Shown: positions 24,900-34,000 of the stretch, piece by piece
Layout of the letters: every line of letters starts with the position of its first letter
Position numbering within the stretch: position 1 is the first letter of the stretch
Origin: Bacteroidota bacterium
GTDB lineage: Bacteria > Bacteroidota > Bacteroidia > Flavobacteriales_D > Crocinitomicaceae
Direction of reading: 5' to 3'
DNA: 64,000 nucleotides
NCBI GenBank assembly: GCA_006226425.1
Contig: SBGX01000020.1
Location: forward strand, 18,496 to 82,495
Notes under the pieces: model-generated
What the model was told of the DNA's origin: nothing
Database searches by the model: none
The model's input: only the letters and a program-made list of their open reading frames with translations
Made by a program: the position numbers and the translations under genes

Positions 24900-26177
24900 A
24901 TGGACGCTCCCCTGGCAGAACGTATGAGACCCAAAAAACTGAGCGAGTACATCGGTCAGTCTCATCTGCTTGGAGAGGGAAAATCCCTACGGATGGCCAT
25001 CAATAACAAGGTCATTCCTTCGATGATTTTCTGGGGACCTCCTGGTGTGGGAAAAACAACTCTTGCACACCTGATTGCCGAAGAAATCGGAGTACGGATG
25101 TTCACCCTTTCCGCTATCTCTTCAGGAGTCAAAGAAGTCCGTGAAGTGATCCAGTCCGTCCAGAATCAGGGGCTTTTTCAAGGGAAACGCCCCATTCTGT
25201 TTATTGATGAAATTCACCGCTTCTCAAAAGCCCAGCAAGATTCTTTGTTAGGCGCGGTTGAACAAGGCATTATTACTCTGATCGGTGCCACGACTGAAAA
25301 TCCATCGTTTGAGGTCATTTCCGCATTGCTTTCGAGATGTCAGGTCTATACCCTCAAGTCTCATGAACGAAATGAACTGGAGGAAATACTGAGCAGAGCT
25401 TTGGCAGAGGACCCCTGGCTCCAGGAACATAAAGTCCAATTGGTAGAGACAGAAGCGCTGATCATGATGTCTGGTGGAGATGCCCGAAAACTGCTGAACT
25501 ATCTTGAAATTGTCGTTTCAGTTCATAGGGGCCACGAAGCTTTTGAGATCAGTAATCAACTGGTGCGGGACACCGTTCAAAAATCAGGGGCCATGTTTGA
25601 CAAAGATGGAGAAATGCACTACGACATCGCCTCCGCCTTTATCAAGTCCATGCGTGGAAGTGATCCGAATGCTGCTGTTTACTGGCTTGCCCGACTGATT
25701 GCCGGTGGAGAGGACCCAAAATTCATTGCTCGCAGGATGTTAATTCTTGCTAGTGAAGACATCGGTTTGGCAAATCCTACCGCACTAATCATGGCTAACA
25801 ACACCTTCCAGGCGGTGCAACACATCGGTTGGCCCGAATGTCGGATTATTCTTTCCCAATGCGCTATTTATTTGGCCAGTTCTCCGAAAGGAAATGCCGC
25901 TTATTTGGCTATTAACGAGGCTCAACGACTGGTGGAAGAAAGCGGTGATTTACCTGTTCCTATTCATTTGAGAAACGCTCCAACCAAATTGATGAAAGAA
26001 CTTGGTTATGGTGAAAACTATCGCTACGCACACGATGCTCCTGGAAATTTTGTAGATCAGGAATTTCTGCCGGAAGCCATCCAGGGGAACAATTTTTTTC
26101 ATCCCGGAAGCAGCAAAAAAGAAAAAGAAGTAGCCGAGCTGATTCAGCGACTTTGGCCCGATAAATACAAGATTTAG
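24900..26177 (+). CDS. rarA: Replication-associated recombination protein A (AAA+ ATPase)
   Basis: A 425-residue RarA/MgsA/WRNIP1 family clamp-loader-like ATPase. Walker A GPPGVGKTT is at 46-54, Walker B LFIDEIHRF, sensor 1 GATTENPSFEV, and the arginine-finger region SALLSRCQVY. The C-terminal tetramerisation domain has SMRGSDPNAAVYWLARLIAGGEDP and RRMLILASEDIGLANP. It acts at stalled replication forks. It overlaps the next start (TAGTG) by one base. Confidence 0.95.
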   Translation: MDAPLAERMRPKKLSEYIGQSHLLGEGKSLRMAINNKVIPSMIFWGPPGVGKTTLAHLIAEEIGVRMFTLSAISSGVKEVREVIQSVQNQGLFQGKRPILFIDEIHRFSKAQQDSLLGAVEQGIITLIGATTENPSFEVISALLSRCQVYTLKSHERNELEEILSRALAEDPWLQEHKVQLVETEALIMMSGGDARKLLNYLEIVVSVHRGHEAFEISNQLVRDTVQKSGAMFDKDGEMHYDIASAFIKSMRGSDPNAAVYWLARLIAGGEDPKFIARRMLILASEDIGLANPTALIMANNTFQAVQHIGWPECRIILSQCAIYLASSPKGNAAYLAINEAQRLVEESGDLPVPIHLRNAPTKLMKELGYGENYRYAHDAPGNFVDQEFLPEAIQGNNFFHPGSSKKEKEVAELIQRLWPDKYKI

Positions 26178-27109
26178 TGTCAGCCATCGCTTACCATATC
26201 ATTGTTTACCCGCTCTCCCTCCTTCCCCTTGGAGTCATTTACCTAATCTCTGATTTCTTTTACCTCCTGTTGATTAGTGTCTTTCCTTACCGAAAAGAAG
26301 TCATCGTACGGAATATTCAAAACAGCTTTCCAGATTATACACCCCAGCAAATTAAGCAATTGAGACGATCCTTTTACCGACACTTTGCCGACCTACTTGC
26401 CGAGGGAATTAAGAACCTGAGCATTCGTGAAAAAGAACTACGTAATCGATTACGTGTTTCAAATCCCGAGTTATTAGATGAGCTCTATGAAGAAAAGCGA
26501 AATGTCCTCCTTGTTTCGGGTCACTACAATAACTGGGAATGGCTCATTTCTGCCCAAAATTTTCTTTTCAAGCATCAGGCCGTTGGCATTGGAACACCAT
26601 TGAGTAATCGCTTCTGGAATAAAAAAGTGAATGAACGGCGCGCCCGTTTTGGAATGCGAATCATTCATGCCAAGGATGTCAAAAGCTTTTTCTCACAAAG
26701 CCATGAGCAGGCAATCGCTACCCTGATCCTTTCAGATCAGGCTCCAGGAGATGCACGGAAGGCATACTGGATGAATTTTCTGAATCAGGAAACACCAGTA
26801 CTTTTTGGCTGCGAACAACTGGCTCACGCTTACGATCAGGCCGTAGTCTTCTTTCATACAAGCAAGGTCAAACGAGGACACTATGAAATTGAACTGAAAT
26901 TGATCTGCCGGGACGCTTCCCAAATGAATTGGGGAGAAATTACGGAACAGCATACGCGACTACTCGAAGAGGTCATTGTAGATCAGCCTTCCTACTGGGT
27001 TTGGTCACATAAGCGTTGGAAAAGACCTCGTCCAGACGATCTTGAAACCTTAAAAACAGAGCAAAAAAATAAATTCAATGAAAAGTATAAGCATGCAAAG
27101 ACTTCTTAG
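26177..27109 (+). CDS. Lipid A biosynthesis-type lysophospholipid acyltransferase
   Basis: A 310-residue LpxL/HtrB-type acyltransferase. One N-terminal membrane helix (about 8-35) leads to the HX4E catalytic motif HYNNWE in VSGHYNNWEWL, then RRARFGMRIIHAK and LILSDQAPGDARKAYWMNFLNQETPVLFG, the acyl-acceptor region. The start is GTG at 26177, overlapping the rarA stop. It probably adds secondary acyl chains to lipid A on the cytoplasmic face of the inner membrane. Its last 32 bases overlap the next gene. Confidence 0.9.
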   Translation: MSAIAYHIIVYPLSLLPLGVIYLISDFFYLLLISVFPYRKEVIVRNIQNSFPDYTPQQIKQLRRSFYRHFADLLAEGIKNLSIREKELRNRLRVSNPELLDELYEEKRNVLLVSGHYNNWEWLISAQNFLFKHQAVGIGTPLSNRFWNKKVNERRARFGMRIIHAKDVKSFFSQSHEQAIATLILSDQAPGDARKAYWMNFLNQETPVLFGCEQLAHAYDQAVVFFHTSKVKRGHYEIELKLICRDASQMNWGEITEQHTRLLEEVIVDQPSYWVWSHKRWKRPRPDDLETLKTEQKNKFNEKYKHAKTS

Positions 27110-28109
27110 TCTCGGAATCGGTACTATTTTACTTTTTTCCTGCGGTACCAGCCATGACATCGGCCAATACGCCAAGTCACTTGAACTTAACTATGTCCAA
27201 TATGCCAGTGAGGCGACCTATTCGAGAGCCATTCAGGTTTCGCATGGACAGGTTTTTCTCGGAAATTCTGATGGTTTTGTCTATCGTTATGACCTGAAAT
27301 CGAAAGAGGTGAAAAAACTGAACGCCATGCCTTATCCGGAAATCAGAGATTTATTTGTCCCTGGAAAAAAGGGAGACGTCATCGCCACACAGTCAGCCGA
27401 TACCAGCGTGGTCATTTACCTCGGTGAAAACATGGAAAGCACCAAAACTGTTAGCTCTTATCCTCTTTTTATTGATGCTATGGACATGAATACACTGGGC
27501 CATGGTTTTTTTGTAGCGGATCCTGTCAACGGTTTCTTTCAAGTCTATTATACTTTCGATATGGGTAAAAGTTGGAGTGATGGATTTTCCGGATTAAAAG
27601 CAGCAGAGGGAGAGGCGGCCTTTGCGGCCAGTGGTTCAATCGCCCAAATGGTCAACGACAGTACCTATTTCTTTGCTAGCGGAGGAAAGGAAAGTCACCT
27701 ATTTGAGTCAAACGATTTTGGCAAATCCTGGGAATCGAAAAAAATCCCCTTTGATACCGCCGCCTCTTCCGGAGCTTTTTCTATTTTCTTCTGGAATGCC
27801 TGGCAGGGAGTTGTAGTCGGAGGAGACTATCTGAAACCCAACGATCGAAGCAATAACTGCTGGATCACGAAAAACGGGGGAAGAAGCTGGTTCAAACCCA
27901 AGACAGCTCCGGGAGGATATCGTTCGCAGGTCATCTGGACCGGAAAGGCACTCTATGCCAGCGGCACGAATGGAATTGACATTTCCCTGGATCGTGGACT
28001 TACCTGGACCAAAATCAGCGATGAACGAGCCTATGCCATGACTTATGAACGAGGGACAATTTACGCCACGACCAAATCCGGGAAGTTCTTCTATTTCAAA
28101 GCTATTTAA
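27078..28109 (+). CDS. Sialidase-like (BNR/Asp-box) beta-propeller lipoprotein
   Basis: A 343-residue lipoprotein: MKSISMQRLLSLGIGTILLFSC, lipobox Cys at about 22. The mature part shows repeated Asp-box-like strands, TFDMGKSWSDGF, SNDFGKSWESKK, TKNGGRSWFKPK and SLDRGLTWTKIS, as in Vps10/BNR and Ycf48/HCF136-like propellers. No sialidase catalytic residues are visible, so a binding or assembly role is more likely than hydrolysis. The start lies within the acyltransferase gene (32-base overlap); an alternative ATG at 27093 is possible. Confidence 0.8.
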   Translation: MKSISMQRLLSLGIGTILLFSCGTSHDIGQYAKSLELNYVQYASEATYSRAIQVSHGQVFLGNSDGFVYRYDLKSKEVKKLNAMPYPEIRDLFVPGKKGDVIATQSADTSVVIYLGENMESTKTVSSYPLFIDAMDMNTLGHGFFVADPVNGFFQVYYTFDMGKSWSDGFSGLKAAEGEAAFAASGSIAQMVNDSTYFFASGGKESHLFESNDFGKSWESKKIPFDTAASSGAFSIFFWNAWQGVVVGGDYLKPNDRSNNCWITKNGGRSWFKPKTAPGGYRSQVIWTGKALYASGTNGIDISLDRGLTWTKISDERAYAMTYERGTIYATTKSGKFFYFKAI

Positions 28110-28115
28110 GCCAAA

Positions 28116-28135
28116 AAAGGGGCTCACGCCCCTTT
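28116..28135. terminator. Bidirectional terminator between convergent genes
   Basis: Perfect 8-base stem AAAGGGGC / GCCCCTTT with loop TCAC. The A-run on the left (28113-28118) becomes a T-run on the minus strand, so it best serves the thioredoxin gene (28156-28611). It also sits 7 bases after the plus-strand lipoprotein gene. Confidence 0.8.
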
Positions 28136-28155
28136 CAGTATTTTGATCACTTCCA

Positions 28156-28611
28156 TTAAAGTGATTTCCCAACTCCCAGTAACTGGGCTGCTGTTTGGGA
28201 ACCAATCACCGATTTAACCAATTTTCCATCACCATCCACAAAAAGTAGTGTTGGGTAAGCGCGTACGCCATACTTTCTGGCAACAACAGGTCCGTCAGCA
28301 CTTTTTTCCATCTCAATTTTCAAATTGATAAACTTGGAGTTAAACAATTTGGCAACGGAGGCATCCTTAAACGCTGTGGCAGCCATTCTCTTACACGGTC
28401 CGCACCAGGAAGTATAAGAGTCAATAAACACCAGTTTTCCTGTTTCTTTTGCCTTTTTCAGGGCCTTCTCGAAGCTGAGGTCCTGAAATACGATCTCACT
28501 GTCTGCCGGAACCGAAATCTCATTTCCAGTTTTCTCGTCCGTGCTTTCCTGCCATACGAATGCGGATCCAATCATCCCCACCGCAAACAATCCGATTAAA
28601 ATCTTTTTCAT
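28156..28611 (-). CDS. Periplasmic thioredoxin-like protein
   Basis: A 151-residue exported thioredoxin. The signal/anchor is MKKILIGLFAVGMIGSAF. The active site is WCGPCKRM in SYTSWCGPCKRMAATAF, with the cis-Pro in VRAYPTLLFVDGDGK. It belongs to the thioredoxin_7/DUF255-like branch common in Bacteroidota. Cleavage is uncertain, so it may be periplasmic or membrane-tethered. It probably reduces envelope proteins; the partner is unknown. Confidence 0.88.
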   Translation of the reverse strand: MKKILIGLFAVGMIGSAFVWQESTDEKTGNEISVPADSEIVFQDLSFEKALKKAKETGKLVFIDSYTSWCGPCKRMAATAFKDASVAKLFNSKFINLKIEMEKSADGPVVARKYGVRAYPTLLFVDGDGKLVKSVIGSQTAAQLLGVGKSL

Positions 28612-28695
28612 TGCTTATTTTATTTATTTCTTTACGATTATTTTCTTTATAACGTCTTCAGGCATCATAAAGTAACGCATTTTTCTGTATTAATT

Positions 28696-29736
28696 GTGGC
28701 AAATATTGTTCCAAAAATTGAAATCCAAGACCTGATTTTCAAAACTTCCGATCAGGAATTGAAAAGGGAAATCCTTGGTTTCGTCCATTCATGGAACGAT
28801 TCCAGCCCTTCCTTTGTGGTAAAAACCAGTGGCTCCACAGGCATTCCTAAAAGCATTCAACTGCAGAAAAAGTATGCGGTCGAATCTGCCAAACGGACTG
28901 GAAACTTCTTTTCTTACCAGGCCGGAGAGCAACTGGCTTTATGTATCTCCATCCAAACAATTGGGGCAAAAATGATGTTGATCCGGGCAGCATGTTTCCA
29001 AATGAAAGTCCAGATCTATGACGTAAGCAGAAATCCTTTTGAGACACTTTCAGAAGCGATTAAACAAGTTTCTCTGGTTCCTCTCCAACTTGCTCAACTA
29101 ATCAGCGAGAGCCCAGAAAAACTTTCCTACTTTGAGAGTATCTTGCTCGGAGGAGCGCCTGTCGACGATTCCCTTCGAAAGCAAATCGAAGACCTTCATT
29201 TGAACGTCTATGAAGGCTTTGGAATGACCGAATGTTACTCCCATATTGCACTTCGTCAAGTCGCAGGAGAAGACCAACGTTTCAGAGCCCTTACAGGAAT
29301 CCGTTTCAGTAATCTGGACGAACAGCTATGCATTGACGCTCCACATCTAGGATTGGAAAAATTAGTGACAAACGACCTGGTCGAGGTCCATTCTGAAACC
29401 AGTTTCTCCTGGATTGGGCGGGCCGATTTCGTCATTAACTCCGGTGGATACAAATTCTTTCCGGAAAAAATCGAACGGAAAATCGGCGATCTTTTAACGG
29501 TTCCCTACTTCATTTTCGGGCAAAAAAATGCGGAATTTGGAGAAATCATTTGCCTCGCACTTGAATCTTCTCCAGAAGTCACACCCGAAAACGCCATCCG
29601 AAGTTTACTAGAACAAGTACTGACTTCTTATGAACGTCCCAAAAGAATCTATTTTATTTCTACTTTTGAGCGAAGTAGTTCGGGGAAAATCAGACGAACG
29701 GAGACCAAAAAACACATTTTTGAATCGGAAAGCTAA
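28696..29736 (+). CDS. menE: Short AMP-forming acyl-CoA ligase, probable o-succinylbenzoate-CoA ligase
   Basis: ANL-superfamily ligase of 346 residues starting at GTG 28696. The P-loop-like TSGSTGIPKSI is at about 44-54. YEGFGMTECYSHIALR is the A5 motif, GRADFVINSGGYKFFPEKIE the hinge/A8 region, and a terminal Lys in RSSSGKIRRTETKK fits A10. It is about 100-140 residues shorter than typical MenE, lacking much of the N-terminal subdomain, which is usual for Bacteroidota MenE. It would activate o-succinylbenzoate in menaquinone synthesis. No other men gene is in the window, so the substrate is inferred. Confidence 0.8.
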   Translation: MANIVPKIEIQDLIFKTSDQELKREILGFVHSWNDSSPSFVVKTSGSTGIPKSIQLQKKYAVESAKRTGNFFSYQAGEQLALCISIQTIGAKMMLIRAACFQMKVQIYDVSRNPFETLSEAIKQVSLVPLQLAQLISESPEKLSYFESILLGGAPVDDSLRKQIEDLHLNVYEGFGMTECYSHIALRQVAGEDQRFRALTGIRFSNLDEQLCIDAPHLGLEKLVTNDLVEVHSETSFSWIGRADFVINSGGYKFFPEKIERKIGDLLTVPYFIFGQKNAEFGEIICLALESSPEVTPENAIRSLLEQVLTSYERPKRIYFISTFERSSSGKIRRTETKKHIFESES

Positions 29737-30571
29737 ATACTATGCTTTATTTGGATTAAAGGAGACTGCTACCAAAGCAGAGATCAAAAGAGCCTACCGG
29801 AAGCTGGCCCTGAAGTACCACCCGGACAAAAACCCGGACCCAAGAGCGCATCAGGTATTTGTTGATCTAGCGGAAGCCTATTCCATCCTGATGAACGAAG
29901 ATGAAGAGTCGGAGATCCCTTCTTCGCCAGGCTCAGGAAAAAGTGACCGGAAGGAAAAAAGTTTTGAGGAACGAAAGAGAGAAGCCGAACAAAGATATAA
30001 GCAGTACCAACGTCGCGAATGGGAAAAGCAAGAACGGTATTTCCAAAAACTAACCAGCGGGTGGACTTGGAGTCTATTTCGTTCCGGTGCTATTTTTAGT
30101 TTTATCCTCGGTCTCTTACTATTGCTCGACCCACTGCTCCCAAGTCATTTCGAAGATCATCGAATTGTGGCTGTATCAGACGATTACAATGGTATTTTTA
30201 AGGATCAGGTCGTTTGTATCAAAACGAATCGTGATTTGTATGTATTTGTTCAAAATCCTTATCCGGTCATGCTATTTCGGAGACCTGAGATTCAAGTGGA
30301 ACGCTCGTACATCTTCCACAACCCGGTCTACGTATGGTATCAAACTCTGAATTACACCCAAAACTTCAAAGTGGATTTTTCAGTAACGAATTTATTTCCG
30401 ATCGTCTCCCTTTTGTTCTTTGTACCACTGATAGTCTACTACTTCCGAAGGAAAACGTATTGGTTTACGTTGGGGTACCTGGCCAGTAATTACATGATTT
30501 ACCCCTTCGTCATCTATTTTCTGATTAACCAGGAACGTTTCATCCACCTCCTGACTCTGGGACACCTATAA
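29720..30571 (+). CDS. Membrane-anchored J-domain protein
   Basis: A 283-residue protein. Residues 6-70 are a J domain (KYYALFGLKETATKAEIKRAYRKLALKYHPDKNPD), including the essential HPD that stimulates DnaK. A charged helix follows (about 75-125), then one membrane helix (SGAIFSFILGLLLLLDPLL), an extracytoplasmic beta-like segment and two more C-terminal membrane helices. The start is uncertain: the TTG at 29720 gives MNRKAKYY directly before the J domain and overlaps menE by 17 bases; an ATG at 29630 would overlap it by 107. It probably recruits DnaK to the inner membrane. Confidence 0.82.
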   Translation: MNRKAKYYALFGLKETATKAEIKRAYRKLALKYHPDKNPDPRAHQVFVDLAEAYSILMNEDEESEIPSSPGSGKSDRKEKSFEERKREAEQRYKQYQRREWEKQERYFQKLTSGWTWSLFRSGAIFSFILGLLLLLDPLLPSHFEDHRIVAVSDDYNGIFKDQVVCIKTNRDLYVFVQNPYPVMLFRRPEIQVERSYIFHNPVYVWYQTLNYTQNFKVDFSVTNLFPIVSLLFFVPLIVYYFRRKTYWFTLGYLASNYMIYPFVIYFLINQERFIHLLTLGHL

Positions 30572-30574
30572 TTT

Positions 30575-31027
30575 TTAACGTTTCATCGCCCGGTCCATAG
30601 AACGTTTATCGTCCCTTTCTTTCAAATCCTGTCGCTTATCGTGTATTTTTTTACCCTGAGCACAGGCTATTCGGACCTTCAACCAGCCTTTTTCACTGAT
30701 AAACATACTGAGAGGCACCACGGTATTTCCCTGATCTTTCAGGAACTTTTCAATCTTCTTGATTTCCTTCCGATTCAACAACAATTTCCGGTCGGCTCGT
30801 GGCTTGTGGTTGTAAAAAGAACCATTTTCATATTCGGCGATGTACATGTTTCGGAGATATAATTCTCCCCGATGCATCACGCAGTACGCCTCCATGATGC
30901 TTGCCTTTCCTTTTCGGATACTTTTGATCTCCGTGCCCTGCAGCTGAATTCCCGCCACAAACTCATCCCTCAGATGATAAAGGAAACGTGCTTTTTTGTT
31001 CTGTATGTTGAGCTCTTTACTTGCCAC
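30575..31027 (-). CDS. smpB: SsrA-binding protein SmpB
   Basis: A 150-residue tmRNA-binding protein for trans-translation. Family motifs: NKKARFLYHLRDEFVAGIQLQGTEIKSIR, RGELYLRNMYIAEYENGSFYNHKPRADRKLLL and the basic C-terminal tail KKIHDKRQDLKERDDKRSMDRAMKR, which enters the ribosomal A site. The start is GTG at 31027 giving MASKELNI. Its 3' end is 3 bases from the end of the J-domain gene. A possible -7 box lies only four bases upstream of the start. Confidence 0.95.
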   Translation of the reverse strand: MASKELNIQNKKARFLYHLRDEFVAGIQLQGTEIKSIRKGKASIMEAYCVMHRGELYLRNMYIAEYENGSFYNHKPRADRKLLLNRKEIKKIEKFLKDQGNTVVPLSMFISEKGWLKVRIACAQGKKIHDKRQDLKERDDKRSMDRAMKR

Positions 31028-31031
31028 GAAA

Positions 31032-31039
31032 CAAAATTA
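31032..31039 (-). promoter_or_regulatory. Possible -7 box for a leaderless smpB message
   Basis: The minus strand reads TAATTTTG, an exact TAnnTTTG match, ending four bases before the GTG start at 31027. If it is the real promoter, smpB mRNA would have almost no leader. The -33 region falls in a terminator hairpin with no TTTG, so support is weak. Confidence 0.3.
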
Positions 31040-31044
31040 AACAA

Positions 31045-31076
31045 AAAAGCCACCCGTCTGATGACGGATGGCTTTT
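31045..31076 (-). terminator. Terminator after the M43 protease gene
   Basis: Hairpin with arms GCCACCCGTC (31049-31058) and GACGGATGGC (31063-31072), one mismatch, extended by A- and T-runs. It lies 19 bases past the stop at 31095; on the minus strand it ends in a T-run. Confidence 0.75.
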
Positions 31077-31094
31077 AGATCTTTTAGAAATTGT

Positions 31095-34000
31095 TTACTG
31101 AACAACCACCTTTCTGGTGATCAACTCACCATCGATGGTACCGCTGACAAAATATACTCCTCTCGCCATGTCGGTTACTTCATATCTCAATCCTGTTTCC
31201 TGAGTAATGTCAATCTTCTTGATCAACTGACCCAGTTCATTTACAATTTTAAATTGTCCTGCTTGTGAAGACTGCACAACAAACTGACCACCGTTCGGGT
31301 TTGGATATGCAATCAGACTGGCAGTACCAAGATACTGAGTTGCTTCCTCTCCATTTGTCAGGTCGTTAGCGACCATCGCAGCTGGTGTAGTCACCGTACA
31401 AGGATCACCGTAAGGTCCCCACATTCCATTTGCGTACGCAGAAACATAAACCGTATACGTTTTGTTTGTCGTTGTTCCAGTCAACCAGCTCAAACGGAAC
31501 AGGTTGTCAGACGAACCTCTAACAGACAATCCTACAAATGATCCACCGTCCATTACTTTGTAACGGTAGTTGGTTGCATCTGTCACTGCCTCTGCATACA
31601 ATGCACTGGTCATCGCTGGAATAGATACTCCACAAGATGCCACATTTAGTTTCGTAGCAGGAACTGGTGTCGTAACCGTACAATACGGTCCGTAAGACTG
31701 CCATGCACCACTCACGTAAGCCGCGATTCGTACCTGGTAAGTTCTTGCCATAGTTGCACCAGTAATCCAGCTCAGTCGGAAGTTCGTATTTGCAGAACCT
31801 CTTTCAGAACGTGCATAGAAGGAAGTTCCCCAGTGACGTACTTCAATACGATAGTTCGTTGCACCAGCCACCGGATAGAAGCTCAATTCTTCATCCAATG
31901 TAGCCACTGTTGTACCACAATCAGATGAAATCAACTTCGTTGCAGGAGTTGTTACGGTTCTTGTCGTTCCATAAGACTCCCATTGTCCATTTACGTATGC
32001 AGCTACCTGAACATTGTAAGTTGTTCCGTACTTGATTCCGGAAGACAACCAACTCATTCGGAACAAGGTGCTTGAGCTTCCACGAACTGAAATCGTCGTG
32101 AACCCTGTTGCCGGATGTGTAATCAGGTAACGGTAGTTTGTTGCTCCTGAAACTGCTGTACAGTTCAATGCTTCATTCAAGGAACTCAAGGTTGCATTTG
32201 AAGTCAAAGCTGTTTGACAGTTCTGAATCGTTGCAGTAACTGCAGAACGAGCAGCAGATGTACACTGTCCGTCAACCGCTTCCGCATAATACGTAGTCGT
32301 AGATGAAATGCTTGGTGTTGTGAAGCTTGAACCACTTCCGATGGAAGAACCTCCCGTAGAAGCTGTGTACCAATCAATTGAACCATTACTTGGTGTTGCA
32401 CCAATGCTAACAGTTCCGGTACCACAATTCAAACCATCAGATGTAGCTGAAATCGTTGGGATGGCACAAGGAATGATGATTCCGTAATCTTCTGCTTCCC
32501 CATAAGCCATGTTGTCACAAGCACCTCCAACACCACCGAAGTCGGACATCACACGCATTCTCAATATTTTTCCTACGACAGCAGGGCTGGATGGAATATT
32601 GATTGTAGTAGAGTGAGAACCTGCGGCACTACCACTACTGTAAACCAATTCTCCGGCATCATCCATGTCTCCATCATCATTGTAATCAATGAAAACCTTA
32701 CAGAACTCAGCGTTAGTTCCTACCAGGGTCACTGTAATATTATGAGAAGAACCAGGCATTACTGTTGTAGTTGCTGCACAGGTGAAATCCTGAGTTCCAT
32801 CGTTATTACTGTCATTATGATTGTTATCAATCGTATTGAATTGTACACGGATGACTCCCGTACCAAAGTTTCCTGTATTCGTGGTAGAAGGAGTACAAGC
32901 TGCCGTTGGTGTATTATAAATGCTTAAAGTCGCTTCATTGGAAGTAGCGTTTCCACATCCGTTTGAAACATAACAACGATACTTGTAACCATCGTGCGTT
33001 CCTGTTGCACCTGTAATTGTCAATGAAGCTGTCGTTGCTCCACTATACACACCTCCGTTGGAAACGTTACCGTAACCTGAACCGGTGTCTACCTGCCATT
33101 GATAAGCTTTACTCGTTCCAGAAGCAGTCACCGTAAAGCTTGCATTTGAACCTGAACAACCTCCTGCGTTCGACGGATGAGAAGTTATGGCTGGAGCTGA
33201 ACATGGAGGGGTATTGATATAAATACCGTAATCCTCGATCTCTCCGTAAGTTACGTCATTACATCCACCTGTAATACTGTTGAAATCGGAAATGATACGC
33301 ATTCTAAGGATCTTTCCTGTTACATCTGGTTCCGCCGGAATGGTGATCGTCGTTGTGTGAACACCTCCACTAATTGAACCGGAGTTATATACCTGCTCAC
33401 CTGCAGCAAAACTTCCGTCGTCATTATAATCGATGTAAACTCTACAGTTTTCAGCGTTCCCATCATTTAAGGTAACTGTTAAGCTGTAACCAGTATTTAC
33501 GTCAACCGTTGCATAATTGGAACAAACAAAATCTTGTGTTCCGTCATTGCTATTGGCCGTATGTGCATTGTCAATTGTTACAAACTGTACGCGGTCAATT
33601 CCAGTTCCAAAGTTTCCTGTACTCGTGGTAGAAGGAGCACAGGCTGAAGTCGGTCCCGGAGGAGTTGCCGTATAACTCAAAGAACTGGCATCATTTGCCG
33701 AATAAGCATCCGTACTGCTATTCGGACTGGATACAGATACATTGAAGGTATGTGAACCCGAAGTTCCTGAATAACTTGACAAGGTCACATCCGTTTGCGC
33801 ATTAGATGCTAAACTTCCAGTCCAGTTATAATTTACAGGAGTTCCTCCGTCGACGTTATAAGATATCGTCATTGAAGTGACTGTTGTAGAACCGTAATTT
33901 TTAATCGTCACCACCGGATCATAACTACCACCACAATTTGTGGAAGTTGGTGTAACGATTGCATGCACCCCCACGTCCAATGCATAAACAGGATTACAAC

